Assembly (NCBI RefSeq): GCF_006539885.1
Contig: NZ_BJNW01000011.1
Span: 40,531-104,530, forward strand
DNA length: 64,000 nt
Direction of reading: 5' to 3'
DNA from: Kocuria varians
Lineage (GTDB): Bacteria; Actinomycetota; Actinomycetes; Actinomycetales; Micrococcaceae
Numbering within the stretch: position 1 is the first letter of the stretch; every line of letters begins with the position of its first letter. A program made the position numbers and the translations under genes. Below, piece by piece: positions 27,930-37,501 of this stretch. Below the pieces are notes generated by a model. That model did no database searches, was not told the DNA's origin, and saw only the letters and a list, made by a program, of their open reading frames with translations.

Positions 27930-27948
27930 TCAGGTTAGGCTTGCCTCA
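27930..27948 (+). promoter_or_regulatory. DtxR/IdeR-type iron box
   Basis: TCAGGTTAGGCTTGCCTCA matches the actinobacterial iron-box consensus TTAGGTTAGGCTCACCTAA at 15 of 19 positions by eye. It lies 26 bases upstream of a small ORF and 208 bases upstream of a siderophore-interacting protein gene, as expected for iron-repressed expression. Confidence 0.75.
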
Positions 27949-27973
27949 TCTGCTGAGGCCATCAAGGAGCGTC

Positions 27974-28159
27974 ATGTCTCGTCGAGGGAACGCGCCGGCC
28001 GCGCTCCGGCACCCCGTGCACCGTGGGTGCCGTGGCGCGGTCAGCACTCGGGTCTCCGGGGTGGTGGCCACCACCGCCACGGCACCGGTCATTGCCGGGG
28101 GACCCCTTCCGGTCATGCCTCCCGGACCTGTGCTCCGGGCGCTGGGCGCGCGTTCATGA
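27974..28159 (+). CDS. Small coupled ORF (61 aa) between iron box and SIP gene
   Basis: The ATG at 27974 has a good ribosome binding site, AAGGAG at 27964-27969. The stop overlaps the SIP start codon in the form ATGA, so ribosomes leaving this ORF would reinitiate on the SIP gene, which has no clear ribosome binding site of its own. The predicted peptide is rich in Arg, Pro, Ala, Val and Gly (MSRRGNAPAALRHPVHRG at the start) with no recognisable domain. It may be a leader peptide or a translational coupling device and not a functional protein. The short hairpin CGGCACCC...GGGTGCCG lies inside it. Confidence 0.45.
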   Translation: MSRRGNAPAALRHPVHRGCRGAVSTRVSGVVATTATAPVIAGGPLPVMPPGPVLRALGARS

Positions 28160-29187
28160 CGGGCCTCGAGTGCGTGCGAGCCACGGTCACCGCCCGTGAG
28201 CAGCTGAGCGAGCACCTGGTGCGCGTCCGCGTGGCCGGGGACGAGCTGTGCGCCGTGCCGTGGGGTGCCCAGGGTCCGGGGCCGCGGGCGGACGCCTACT
28301 TCAAGCTGCTGATCCCTCCGCAGCCGGGCACGCTGCTGGACGTGGACGTCTCCGACATGGCCCGCTGGCGCCGGGAGTTCATGGCCGCCCCACGGGAGGA
28401 CACCGGGTGGATCCGCACGTACACCGTGCGTGACGCCGCCACGGTCGAGCTCGACGGCGCCTTGGTGCCCGAGCTCGCGGTCGACGTGGTCCTGCACGAC
28501 GACCCCGAGCACGGCATGGGTCCCGGGGCCACGTGGGGCAGCACGGTGCGCGAGGGCGACCCGGTGCAGATGCTGCTGCCCTCCGGCGACGCCCCGTGGT
28601 GGGCCGTGTGGGACGAGGCCCGCGCCGCCGGCCAGGACGTCGTGCTCGCCGGGGACGAGACCGCCCTGCCCGCACTGGCCTCCATCGTGGACGGTGTCGA
28701 GCGCGGCGTGTCCCTCGCGGTCGACCGCAGTGCCGCGGCACAGCCCCCGCGCCGCCTCACGGTGGCCGTGGAGGTCCCCGCGGACGACGACGCCGCCGTG
28801 GCCACCGGTCCCCGCGCCCTGGCCCGGGCGGCGTCGTCCCCCGAGGACCGCGCCCTGCGCGTGACGCTCGACAGCGGCACGGAGCTGTCCTGGACGTGGC
28901 TGCCGCGCGGCCACCAGGCCCGCAACCTCGCCCTGGAGCTGTGGCTGTGGGAACGCCTGGCCGAGCGCTCGCGGCACTCGTGGCAGCTCGCCGCGGACCA
29001 GGAGCCGCGGGACGACCTGCCCTTCGTGTGGGACACCGCGGACAGCGGCGGGCGCGGGACCTATTGGTTCCTCGCCGCGGAGTCCTCGTGCGTGAAGTCG
29101 ATGCGCCGGATGTGCGTGAGCGCCGGGGTCCCCAAGAAGGACATCTCGTTCATGGGCTACTGGCGGATGGGCAGCGCCACCGAGTGA
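28156..29187 (+). CDS. Siderophore-interacting protein (FAD/NAD(P)H ferric reductase)
   Basis: Second SIP of the window, 343 residues, predicted to reduce ferric siderophores in the cytoplasm. Motifs: N-terminal FAD-binding barrel with WIRTYTVRDA, VDVVLHDDPEHGMGPGATW, the nucleotide-binding VVLAGDETALPALASIVDG, and the terminal YWFLAAESSCVKSMRRM plus SFMGYWRMGS. An insert of roughly 60 residues (PADDDAAVATGPRALARAASSPED) splits the NAD(P)H domain. ATG 28156 lies inside the stop of the preceding 61-residue ORF. Unlike the SIP at 2915 it has no extra C-terminal domain. Iron regulation is indicated by the box at 27930. A hairpin CCCGGC/GCCGGG follows at 29211-29232. Confidence 0.9.
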   Translation: MTGLECVRATVTAREQLSEHLVRVRVAGDELCAVPWGAQGPGPRADAYFKLLIPPQPGTLLDVDVSDMARWRREFMAAPREDTGWIRTYTVRDAATVELDGALVPELAVDVVLHDDPEHGMGPGATWGSTVREGDPVQMLLPSGDAPWWAVWDEARAAGQDVVLAGDETALPALASIVDGVERGVSLAVDRSAAAQPPRRLTVAVEVPADDDAAVATGPRALARAASSPEDRALRVTLDSGTELSWTWLPRGHQARNLALELWLWERLAERSRHSWQLAADQEPRDDLPFVWDTADSGGRGTYWFLAAESSCVKSMRRMCVSAGVPKKDISFMGYWRMGSATE

Positions 29188-29483
29188 GGCCGTGCCCGCG
29201 GTGCGGCAGGCCCGGCAAGGCTCTGAGCCGGGAGCCGCGAACTCCGGGCCGAAGCGTCGGGCGCAACGCACGACGCCGCGTGACGCCCGTGTGACGGCGC
29301 GAACCCGGCGCCCGGGCCGCGCACGTAGCATGGCGGGGACCCCACCGCGCCGCAGTGCCACGGGTCGGAGCGCCCCGTTCACCCCGGTGCGCGCCGGACC
29401 GCTGCGGACGCGAACCCGTACTGCCACGAGGACGACCGTGGCTTCGTCGCCATCGGCCGTCCGCCCCGAGGAGCCCCACGGCC
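29188..29483 (+). other. Intergenic region / cysG leader
   Basis: Contains a possible terminator hairpin (CCCGGC 29211-29216 with GCCGGG 29227-29232) and a -10-like TAGCAT at 29326-29331, leaving a leader of about 145 bases before cysG. I see no known riboswitch in it. Confidence 0.4.
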
Positions 29484-30695
29484 ATGACCTACCCCCTGGG
29501 CCTGAACCTGTCCGGACGCCGCGTCCTGGTGGTCGGCGGCGGTGCGGTCGCCGAGCGCCGTGTGGTGCCGCTGCTCGCGGAGGGCGCGGCGGTCCACGTC
29601 GTGGCACCCCACGTCACCGACGCCCTGCGGGACCTCGGGGCGGCGGGGGAGCTGACCTGGCACGCGCGCGGCTTCCGCCCCGAGGACCTCGACGGCGCGT
29701 GGCTCGTGCTCGCCCACACGGATTCCCGGGCGGTGCAGGAGACCGTGGCGCGGCACGCGGAGCAGCGCCGGGTCTTCTGCGTGAAGGGAGGCGACGCCGA
29801 GCACGCCACCGCCCACGTGCCCGCGACCGTCCGCGACCACGGTGTGACCGTGGCCGTCAACGCCGCGAACGACCCCTCCCGCGCCAAGCGGGTGGCCGCC
29901 TGGATCTCGGCCCGGCTCTCGTCCGGGGAGGTGCCCGTGACGGCGCGGCGCCCCGGCACGGACGGAGCGGATCGTGAACCCGGCGCTCAGACTTCGGGCA
30001 CCGTGGCGCTCGTCGGTGGTGGCCCCGGTGACCCGGCGCTGCTGACCGTGCGCGGACGCTATCTGCTCGCGGGGGCGGACGTGGTGGTTGCGGACCGCCT
30101 CGGTCCCACCTCCCTGCTGTCCGAGCTCTCCGAGCACGCACGGATCATCGACGTGGGCAAGCGCGCCGGCTACCACAAGCTCACCCAGGACCGGATCAAC
30201 CAGACCCTGGTGGACGAGGCGCGGCAGGGCCACCGTGTGGTGCGGCTGAAGGGCGGGGACCCGTTCGTGTTCGGCCGCGGCGGCGAGGAGGTCGAGTTCT
30301 GCCACGCGCACGGCGTGGCCACGGAGGTGGTGCCCGGGGTGACCTCGGCGATCTCCGTTCCCGCCGCCGCTGGGATCCCCGTGACGCATCGCGACATCGC
30401 CCACGGGTTCACGGTCATCACGGCGCACGAGGAGCTGCGGCATGTGCCGTACCGGGACGGCCACACGCTGATCCTCATGATGGGCGTGCGCGGACTGGCC
30501 GGTCACTCCCGCACGCTGCGGGACGCCGGCTACCCGGAGGACACCCCGGTGGCCGTGGTGGAGCGCGGCTGGACCCCCACCCAGCGCTGCACCGTGGCGG
30601 ACCTCGCCACCATCGCCGAGGTGGCCGAGCGGCGCGGGGTGAGGGCCCCGGCCGTGATCCTCGTGGGACGCGTGGCCGCCCTGGGCCGGGACTGA
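29484..30695 (+). CDS. cysG: Siroheme synthase: precorrin-2 dehydrogenase / uroporphyrinogen-III C-methyltransferase
   Basis: Two-domain enzyme (403 residues) making the siroheme precursor. Residues ~1-155 are the NAD-dependent precorrin-2 dehydrogenase/ferrochelatase part, with GRRVLVVGGGAVAERRVVPL and NAANDPSRAKRVAAW. Residues ~170-400 are the SAM-dependent uroporphyrinogen-III methyltransferase, with VALVGGGPGDPALLTVRG, VVVADRL, DPFVFGRGGEE, VVPGVTSAISVPAAAGIPVTHR and a terminal PAVILVGRV. ATG 29484 follows GAGGAG with ten bases of spacing. It is convergent with nirB 20 bases away. Nitrite reductase needs siroheme, so the pairing is functional. Confidence 0.95.
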   Translation: MTYPLGLNLSGRRVLVVGGGAVAERRVVPLLAEGAAVHVVAPHVTDALRDLGAAGELTWHARGFRPEDLDGAWLVLAHTDSRAVQETVARHAEQRRVFCVKGGDAEHATAHVPATVRDHGVTVAVNAANDPSRAKRVAAWISARLSSGEVPVTARRPGTDGADREPGAQTSGTVALVGGGPGDPALLTVRGRYLLAGADVVVADRLGPTSLLSELSEHARIIDVGKRAGYHKLTQDRINQTLVDEARQGHRVVRLKGGDPFVFGRGGEEVEFCHAHGVATEVVPGVTSAISVPAAAGIPVTHRDIAHGFTVITAHEELRHVPYRDGHTLILMMGVRGLAGHSRTLRDAGYPEDTPVAVVERGWTPTQRCTVADLATIAEVAERRGVRAPAVILVGRVAALGRD

Positions 30696-30714
30696 CCGTC
30701 TGCGTCGGTGTGCC

Positions 30715-33348
30715 TCAGGGGCGGCCGACGGGGATCTTCGCCCCGGACAGCAGCACCTTGTGGCCCGTGCCGGCCTCCGACTCCTCGACCTCCTGCGGGG
30801 TCGCGGGGCGGATCTGGTCGCGCTCCAGCACGTACATCCGGGCGTCGAGGTCCGCGGGGGCACCGGCGGGCTCGTTGACGAACGCGCGGAAGCGGCGCAG
30901 CCGTTCCGGGTCCGCGAGCGTGGCGGCCCACTCGTCCTCGTACGCGTCCAGGTGGCGTGCGACCTCTGCCTCCAGGTCCGCGCAGATCCCGAGGGAGTCC
31001 TCGATGACGACCTCCCGCACGTGCTGGGTTCCGTCGCCGTACGTCTCGTCCAGCTCCTCGAACCAGCGCGCGGTGCGCTGCAGCCGGTCCGCGGTGCGGA
31101 TGTAGTACATCAGGTAGCGGTCCACGTAGCGCAGCAGCTCCTCGCGCGTGAGGTCCTTGGCGAAGAGCCGCCCGTGCGCCGGGTTGGAGCCGCCGTTGCC
31201 TCCCAGGAACAGGTTCCACCCGTTCGTGGTGGCGATCACGCCCACGTCCTTGCCCTGGGCCTCCGCGCACTCGCGGCTGCAGCCGGAGACACCGAACTTG
31301 AACTTGTGGGGCGAGCGCAGGCCCCGGTAGCGGTTCTCCAGCTCCACGGCGAGCGCCACGGAGTCCTGCACGCCGAAGCGGCACCAGGAGCTGCCGATGC
31401 AGGACTTCACGTTGCGCAGGGCCTTGCCGTAGGCGGAGCCGGACTCGAAGCCCTCGGCCACGAGGTCCTGCCAGATCTGGGGCAGCTGCTCGAGACGTGC
31501 ACCGTAGAGGCCGATGCGCTGGGCGCCGGTGATCTTGGTGTAGAGCCCGTACTTCTCGCCCACGGCGGCGAGGACGCCGAGCTTGTGCGGGGTGATCTCG
31601 CCGCCGGGCACGCGGGGGACCACCGAGTAGGTGCCGTCCTTCTGCATGTTGGCCATGTTGCGGTCGTTGGTGTCCTGCAGGGTGCCGCGTCCGCCGTCGA
31701 GCGAGTAGGCGTGCACCTGGGAGTGCAGGATCGAGGCCACGGTGGGCTTGCACACGGCGCAGCCGTCCGCGCCGGTGCCGAAGCGGGCGAGCACGGACTC
31801 GAAGTCCTGCAGCCCGGTGCTGCGCACGGCCTCGTAGAGTTCCGGGCGGGACATCTCGAAGTGCTCGCACAGCGCCCTGGAGACGGAGAGGCCCAGGGCC
31901 TTCATGCGCTGGGCGAGGGTCTTCTCCAGCATGGGCACGCACGAGCCGCACTGGGTGCCCGCGGTGGTGCACTTCTTGAGGGAGGCGACGTCGCGGTTGC
32001 CGGCGTCCACGGCGGCGCGCACCGTGCCGAAGTCCACGTTGTTGCACGAGCACAGCACGGCGTCGTCGGGCAGCTCCATGTCACCGGGGCCCTCGCCGCC
32101 GGCCGCGGAGAGGTAGGCGCCGGGCTCGGCGGGCAGCTGGCGCCCCAGCAGGGGGCGCAGCGAGGCGAAGGGGGAGGCGTCGCCCACGAAGACGCCGCCC
32201 AGCAGGGTGCCGTCCTCCCGGGAGACCACGACCTTCTGGTACGCCCCGCGCACCGGGTCCGCGTAGCTGACCGCCACGCACCCGGGGGTCTTCCCCAGCC
32301 GGTCCCCGAAGCCCGCGACCTCAACTCCGGAGAACTTCAGGGTGGTGGCCACGTCGAAGTCCGCCACGGTGGCGTCCCCGCCCCACAGGTTCACGGCGGC
32401 GGCCTCGGCCATGGCGTTCGCCGGGGCCACGAGACCCCACGTGCGCCCCAGGATGTGCGCGACCTCCCCGATGGCCCACACGTGCGGGTCCTCGGTGCGG
32501 CAGTGCTCGTCCACCACCACACCGCCGCGCGGTCCCAGGGGCAGCTTTGAGCTCTTGGCGAGGTCGTCGTTGGGGCGGATGCCCGCCGCCATGACCACGA
32601 GGTCCGCGTCGATCGTGCGCAGCTCGGACTCGTCCCCGAGGGACTCCGCGAGGGACACGGAGACCACGTGGCCGTCCTGGTCCAGGTTCACGGAGGAGAT
32701 GAACGCGCCGCACTGCACGCCGATCCCGGTGCCGCGGATCAGGTCGTTGACCATGTGCCCGGCGGCCTCGTCCAGCTCCACGGACAGCAGCCACGAGGCG
32801 ACGTCGAGGATCGTGGCCTCGGCGCCCACGTGCTGCAGGCCCTGCGCGGCCTCCAGCCCGAGCAGACCGCCGCCCACGACGACGGCGCGCGGCGTCCTGC
32901 CGAGCCGCTGCTCCAGGTCCTCGACCTCGCGGACCATCGCGCGGACGTCGTCCACGCCGCGGAACACGTGTGTGTGGTCGGAGCCGGGGATCGGGATCAC
33001 GGCGGCGCTGGAGCCGGTGGCGAGCACGACGTCGTCGTAGGCGTGCTGCGCGCCGTGGTCGTCCGTGACCACGCGGCGCTGGCGGTCCAGGGACACGGCC
33101 CGGGTTCCGGTGAGCAGGTGGACGTCAGGGCGCCGCCACAGGGAGCCGTCACCGAGGGTGAGGTCGCGCTGGGGGTCGTCGAAGAGCGTCTCGAGCGCCA
33201 CGCGGTCGTACGGCGTGTACGGCTCGTCCGTGAGCACGGTGACGTCCAGGGGGTCGCCGTCGTGCTCCGTGAGGGCGCGCACCAGGCGGAAGGCGGCCGG
33301 GCCGCCTCCGAGGACCAGGACGGAGCGGGGCTCGGGGAGGGCTGTCAT
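30715..33348 (-). CDS. nirB: Nitrite reductase [NAD(P)H], large subunit
   Basis: Assimilatory siroheme nitrite reductase that reduces nitrite to ammonium, 877 residues. In order: FAD/NAD-binding pyridine nucleotide reductase domain (VLVLGGGPAAFRLVRAL near the N-terminus, VVVGGGLLGLEAAQGL for NAD), a BFD-type [2Fe-2S] domain near residues 425-470 (LCSCNNVD, CGSCVPML), a ferredoxin-like half-domain, and the siroheme/[4Fe-4S] site with CIGSSWC near 645 and CSRECAE near 690. ATG 33348 follows AAGGA. Unusually it is divergent from nirD rather than upstream of it. Confidence 0.95.
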   Translation of the reverse strand: MTALPEPRSVLVLGGGPAAFRLVRALTEHDGDPLDVTVLTDEPYTPYDRVALETLFDDPQRDLTLGDGSLWRRPDVHLLTGTRAVSLDRQRRVVTDDHGAQHAYDDVVLATGSSAAVIPIPGSDHTHVFRGVDDVRAMVREVEDLEQRLGRTPRAVVVGGGLLGLEAAQGLQHVGAEATILDVASWLLSVELDEAAGHMVNDLIRGTGIGVQCGAFISSVNLDQDGHVVSVSLAESLGDESELRTIDADLVVMAAGIRPNDDLAKSSKLPLGPRGGVVVDEHCRTEDPHVWAIGEVAHILGRTWGLVAPANAMAEAAAVNLWGGDATVADFDVATTLKFSGVEVAGFGDRLGKTPGCVAVSYADPVRGAYQKVVVSREDGTLLGGVFVGDASPFASLRPLLGRQLPAEPGAYLSAAGGEGPGDMELPDDAVLCSCNNVDFGTVRAAVDAGNRDVASLKKCTTAGTQCGSCVPMLEKTLAQRMKALGLSVSRALCEHFEMSRPELYEAVRSTGLQDFESVLARFGTGADGCAVCKPTVASILHSQVHAYSLDGGRGTLQDTNDRNMANMQKDGTYSVVPRVPGGEITPHKLGVLAAVGEKYGLYTKITGAQRIGLYGARLEQLPQIWQDLVAEGFESGSAYGKALRNVKSCIGSSWCRFGVQDSVALAVELENRYRGLRSPHKFKFGVSGCSRECAEAQGKDVGVIATTNGWNLFLGGNGGSNPAHGRLFAKDLTREELLRYVDRYLMYYIRTADRLQRTARWFEELDETYGDGTQHVREVVIEDSLGICADLEAEVARHLDAYEDEWAATLADPERLRRFRAFVNEPAGAPADLDARMYVLERDQIRPATPQEVEESEAGTGHKVLLSGAKIPVGRP

Positions 33349-33465
33349 GGGGTGTCCTTCCTGCGTCGGACGGTGGTGCCGCGCCCGTGACGAGCACGAC
33401 ACTGCTAGATTAGCGCCGAGAATGCGAAATATCTGGCGCCCACGCGGCGCGGAGGGAGGCTTTCC
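33349..33465. other. Divergent nirB-nirD promoter region
   Basis: 117-bp spacer serving both start codons. It contains an A/T-rich core at about 33406-33440 (with CTAGATTAGCG and GCGAAATATC) that stands out from its GC-rich flanks and probably holds both promoters. GGAGGGAGG before nirD is the ribosome binding site. I could not identify a convincing GlnR box. Confidence 0.5.
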
Positions 33466-33849
33466 ATGGACGCCACCGCGTCCCACGAGACCCGCGACCG
33501 GGAGCCCGCCCTCCCGGACCCGAAGGGCTGGGTGGACCTCTGCGCCCTGGAGGACCTCGAGGTCAACTGGGGGGAGGCGGCGATCGTCGCGGGGCACGAG
33601 TACGCGGTGATCCGCACCAACGACGACCTCGTCTTCGTGACCGACCACCGCGACCCCCGCTCCGGGGCACTGGTGATCGCGCGCGGGATCGTCGGGCGCC
33701 ACGGGGAGCGGCACACGGTCGCCTCGCCCCTCTACAAGGAGACCTACGACCTCGCCACGGGCGAGTGCGTGGCCGGCGGCGAGTACACCCTGCCCGTGTA
33801 CCCGGCCGAGGTCCGTGACGGCCGGGTGAGGTTCCGCCCCGCCGCGTGA
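33466..33849 (+). CDS. nirD: Nitrite reductase small subunit (Rieske-like fold)
   Basis: Small subunit of assimilatory nitrite reductase, 127 residues. It has the NirD/Rieske-like beta fold: GWVDLCALEDLEVNWGEAAIV, AVIRTNDDLVFVTDHRDP, LVIARGIVGRHGERHTVASPLYKETYDL, GECVAGGEYTLPVYPAEV. The CxH and CxxH ligands of a true Rieske protein are absent, which is normal for NirD, so no cluster is expected. ATG 33466 follows GGAGGGAGG. It is read away from nirB, whose start is 117 bases away; nirB and nirD usually form a co-directional operon. Confidence 0.93.
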   Translation: MDATASHETRDREPALPDPKGWVDLCALEDLEVNWGEAAIVAGHEYAVIRTNDDLVFVTDHRDPRSGALVIARGIVGRHGERHTVASPLYKETYDLATGECVAGGEYTLPVYPAEVRDGRVRFRPAA

Positions 33850-33944
33850 GACCGCGGCGCGGCACGAGGTGGTGCTGCGGGCACAGGCCCGGGAACCAGG
33901 GCGCGGGGTCGCACGACGACGCCGCCGGGCGCGCTATCATGGTC

Positions 33945-34189
33945 CGGTGCGCCGCGTGCGCACGGGCGTTGATCCGGCCATCACCGGGGAGCCCCTCCGG
34001 AAGAACAGGCCGCCGTGCCCCAGTAGAACCGGACGTCCCGGGCACGTGACAGCCCTCAACGAGCGGCCCGCGGCGTCGTCGGCACCCCCGGCGGCACGGC
34101 GGACAAGCGAGGTGGTACCGCGCCACCGGCGCCCCGTGCGCCCGAGCGTCCTCGCATCCTGAACCATTGTCATCTCAGGATGGAGCACC
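33945..34189 (+). promoter_or_regulatory. T-box riboswitch, ultrashort stem I, ileS leader
   Basis: Actinobacterial translational T-box that senses uncharged tRNA-Ile. The short stem I TCCGG/CCGGGGA presents the specifier ATC (Ile) at 33980-33982 in its loop. The invariant T-box AGGTGGTACCGCG is at 34109-34121. An 8-bp hairpin, CATCCTGA (34155-34162) with TCAGGATG (34175-34182), sits on the ileS ribosome binding region, as expected for a sequestor. A -10-like TATCAT at 33935-33940 suggests where the leader starts. Confidence 0.88.
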
Positions 34190-37100
34190 GTGTCAGAGTC
34201 CTTCGTGTACCCCAAGGCGAGCACCGACCCCGCCGCGCAGGGCGTCCCCGCCGCGCCGCGCCTGCCGCTGATCGAGGAGCGCGTCCTCGAGTACTGGAAG
34301 CTGGACCACACCTTCCAGGCGAGCATCGACCAGCGCGAGAGCGGCGTGGACGGCTCCAACGAGTTCGTCTTCTACGACGGCCCTCCCTTCGCCAACGGCC
34401 TGCCCCACTACGGGCACCTGCTCACCGGCTACGTCAAGGACCTCGTGGCCCGCTACCAGACCCAGCAGGGTCGCCGCGTGGAGCGCCGCTTCGGGTGGGA
34501 CACCCACGGCCTGCCCGCCGAGCTCGAGGCCATGAAGCAGCTCGGGATGACGGACAAGCAGGAGATCGAGTCGATGGGCATCGACAAGTTCAACGACGCC
34601 TGCCGCGCCTCCGTGATGACCTACGCGAGCGAGTGGCAGGACTACGTCACCCGCCAGGCCCGCTGGGTGGACTTCGACAACGACTACAAGACGCTGAACC
34701 CGGACTACATGGAGTCCGTGATCGGCGCGTTCAAGGCCCTGGACGACAAGGGCCTCGTCTACTCCGGCTACCGCGTGCTGCCGTACTGCTGGAAGGACGA
34801 GACGCCGCTGTCCAACCACGAGCTGCGCATGGACGACGACGTCTACAAGATGCGCCAGGACACCTCCGTCACGGTCGCGTTCGAGCTCTCCGAGGACACC
34901 TCCTGGGCCGCCGAGCCGGAAGTCGCCGCCGCCCTGGCCGGCGCGGAGGCCATCGCGTGGACCACCACGCCGTGGACCCTGCCCACCAACGAGGCGCTCG
35001 CCGTGGGCCCGCAGATCGAGTACGTCCTCGTCCCGGGTGCCGGTGAGCTGCAGGGCCGCCGCTTCCTGGTGGCCGCGGACCTCGCCGGCTCCTACGCGAA
35101 GGAGCTGGGCTACGGCGACGCCGAGGACCCCGCCGCCGCGGTGCGCGACGCCGTCACCGCCCGCTACACGGGTGCCCAGCTCGCGGGCATCCGCTACCGC
35201 CCCCTGTGGGACTACTTCACGGACGCCGAGCGCTTCGGCACCGGGCGGGCCTGGCAGGTCCTGGTCGCGGACTACGTGACGACGACGGACGGCACCGGCA
35301 TCGTGCACCAGGCCCCGGCCTACGGCGAGGACGACCAGCTCACGTGCGCCGAGCACGACATCCCGGTGGTGCTCTCCGTGGACGAGAGCGGGCGCTTCTA
35401 CCCCCTGTTCACGGACGAGTCCCTGGCCGCGGGCGCCCCGCTGGCCGCACTGTCCGGGCACAACGTGTTCGACAAGGAGGTCACCCGGACGGTCGTGCGC
35501 GACCTGCGGGAGCGCGGCGCCCTGGTGCGCGAGGCGTCCTATGAGCACTCCTACCCGCACTGCTGGCGCTGCCGGAACCCCCTGATCTACCGGGCGGTGT
35601 CCTCGTGGTTCGTGAGCGTCACGGCGTTCAAGGACCGCATGGTGGAGCTGAACCAGGAGATCAACTGGATCCCGGAGAACGTCAAGGACGGCCAGTTCGG
35701 CAAGTGGCTGGAGAACGCCCGCGACTGGTCCATCTCCCGCAACCGCTACTGGGGCTCGCCCATCCCGGTGTGGGAGTCCAGCGACCCCCAGTACCCCCGC
35801 CGCGACGTCTACGGCTCCCTCGCGGAGCTCGAGCGCGACTTCGGCCGGCTGCCCCGCAACGCCTCCGGCGAGGTGGACCTGCACCGGCCGTGGATCGACG
35901 ACCTCGTGCGCCCCAACCCGGACGACCCCACGGGGCAGTCCGTGATGCGCCGCGTCCCCGAGGTGCTGGACGTGTGGTTCGACTCCGGGTCCATGCCCTA
36001 CGCCCAGGTGCACTACCCCATGGAGAACCGCGAGTGGTTCGAGACGCACAACCCCGGCGACTTCATCGTGGAGTACATCGGCCAGACCCGCGGCTGGTTC
36101 TACACGCTGCACATCCTGGCCACCGCGCTGTTCGACCGCCCGGCGTTCCGCAACGTGATCTCCCACGGCATCGTGCTCGGCTCGGACGGGCAGAAGATGT
36201 CCAAGTCCCTGCGCAACTACCCGGACGTGAACGAGGTCCTGGACCGGGACGGCTCGGACGCCATGCGGTGGTTCCTGATGTCCTCGCCCATCCTGCGCGG
36301 CGGGAACCTGGTGGTCACCGAGCAGGGTATCCGCGACGGCGTGCGGCAGATGCTGCTGCCGCTGTGGAACGTCTACCACTTCTTCGGCCTCTACACGAAC
36401 GCCGCCCGCGGCGGGCAGGGCTACGACGCACAGCTGCGCCACGACGCCGAGCACGTGATGGACCGCTACATCCTGGCCGAGACGGGTGCGCTCGTCACGG
36501 ACACCAAGCGGCTCTTCGACGCGTACGACATCTGGGCGGCGGCCGAGCGGCTGCGCAGCTACATGGACACGCTCACCAACTGGTACGTGCGCCGTTCGCG
36601 CGGGCGGTTCTTCGACGAGGACACCCAGGCCTTCGACGTCCTGTACACGTGCCTGGAGACGCTGTGCCGCGTGAGCGCACCGCTGCTGCCGCTGATCTCC
36701 GAGGAGATCTGGCGCGGGCTCACCGGCGGGCGCTCCGTGCACCTGACCGACTGGCCGGACGCCTCCCTGTTCCCGCGGGACGAGGACCTGGTCACGGCCA
36801 TGGACCGCACCCGCGCCATCTGCTCCGCCGGCTCGGGCCTGCGCAAGGCGAACAGCCTGCGCGTGCGCCAGCCGCTCGCGGGCATGACGGTGGCCGTGCC
36901 GGGCGCCCACGCGCTCGAGGGCACGTTCCAGGAGATCATCGCGGACGAGCTCAACCTCAAGTCGGTGACCCTCGTGGACGCGGAGGAGGTCTCCGCCGCG
37001 GACTTCGGCATCTCCCAGGAGCTCAAGGTCAACGCGCGTGCCGCGGGACCGCGCCTGGGCAAGCAGGTGCAGCAGGTCATCAGGGCCACGAAGACGGGCG

Positions 37101-37501
37101 ACTGGTCCGTCACGGAGGACGGCGGCGTCGTCGCCGGGTCCGTGACCCTGCAGGAGGGCGAGTACGAGCTCGTGACGGTCGTCGACGACGCCGCGGCGAG
37201 CTCCGCGCGCGCCGTCACCGTGCTGCCCGGCGGCGGCTTCCTGGTGCTGGACACCGAGCTCACCGACGAGCTGCGCGCCGAGGGCGTGGCCCGCGACGTC
37301 GTGCGTGCGATCCAGCAGGCGCGCAAGGACGCGGACCTCAACGTCTCGGACCGCATCCGAACGCGTGTGGCCGCGGACGTGGCCACCGTGGCCGCGGTGG
37401 AGGCCCACCGCGAGCTCGTGGCGGGGGAGACCCTGTCCGTGGAGCTCGAGGCGGTCCCCGCGGACGAGCTCGCCGTGAGCGTGGAGGTGGTCGAGGCATG
37501 A
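34190..37501 (+). CDS. ileS: Isoleucyl-tRNA synthetase
   Basis: Class I synthetase charging tRNA-Ile, 1103 residues, the long form common in actinobacteria. The HIGH-box is [14 protein letters not shown] (HYGH at residue 73) and the KMSKS loop [15 protein letters not shown] (near 669); the editing domain between them has [17 protein letters not shown]. Length and the HYGH form indicate the eukaryote-like type 2 IleRS, a class often poorly inhibited by mupirocin (family knowledge, not tested here). GTG 34190 sits just after the T-box sequestor hairpin. FolC overlaps its stop by four bases. Confidence 0.96.
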   Translation: MSESFVYPKASTDPAAQGVPAAPRLPLIEERVLEYWKLDHTFQASIDQRESGVDGSNEFVFYDGPPFANGLPHYGHLLTGYVKDLVARYQTQQGRRVERRFGWDTHGLPAELEAMKQLGMTDKQEIESMGIDKFNDACRASVMTYASEWQDYVTRQARWVDFDNDYKTLNPDYMESVIGAFKALDDKGLVYSGYRVLPYCWKDETPLSNHELRMDDDVYKMRQDTSVTVAFELSEDTSWAAEPEVAAALAGAEAIAWTTTPWTLPTNEALAVGPQIEYVLVPGAGELQGRRFLVAADLAGSYAKELGYGDAEDPAAAVRDAVTARYTGAQLAGIRYRPLWDYFTDAERFGTGRAWQVLVADYVTTTDGTGIVHQAPAYGEDDQLTCAEHDIPVVLSVDESGRFYPLFTDESLAAGAPLAALSGHNVFDKEVTRTVVRDLRERGALVREASYEHSYPHCWRCRNPLIYRAVSSWFVSVTAFKDRMVELNQEINWIPENVKDGQFGKWLENARDWSISRNRYWGSPIPVWESSDPQYPRRDVYGSLAELERDFGRLPRNASGEVDLHRPWIDDLVRPNPDDPTGQSVMRRVPEVLDVWFDSGSMPYAQVHYPMENREWFETHNPGDFIVEYIGQTRGWFYTLHILATALFDRPAFRNVISHGIVLGSDGQKMSKSLRNYPDVNEVLDRDGSDAMRWFLMSSPILRGGNLVVTEQGIRDGVRQMLLPLWNVYHFFGLYTNAARGGQGYDAQLRHDAEHVMDRYILAETGALVTDTKRLFDAYDIWAAAERLRSYMDTLTNWYVRRSRGRFFDEDTQAFDVLYTCLETLCRVSAPLLPLISEEIWRGLTGGRSVHLTDWPDASLFPRDEDLVTAMDRTRAICSAGSGLRKANSLRVRQPLAGMTVAVPGAHALEGTFQEIIADELNLKSVTLVDAEEVSAADFGISQELKVNARAAGPRLGKQVQQVIRATKTGDWSVTEDGGVVAGSVTLQEGEYELVTVVDDAAASSARAVTVLPGGGFLVLDTELTDELRAEGVARDVVRAIQQARKDADLNVSDRIRTRVAADVATVAAVEAHRELVAGETLSVELEAVPADELAVSVEVVEA

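Noticed and set aside
24223..28155. Long + strand open frame leading into the SIP gene
   Set aside because: Only the last 343 codons (from 28156) have protein-family signal; the rest is the complement of valS and another frame of the SDR gene.
33349..33714. N-terminal extension of nirB to 33714
   Set aside because: It would run antisense through nirD; the conserved NirB start and ribosome binding site are at 33348.
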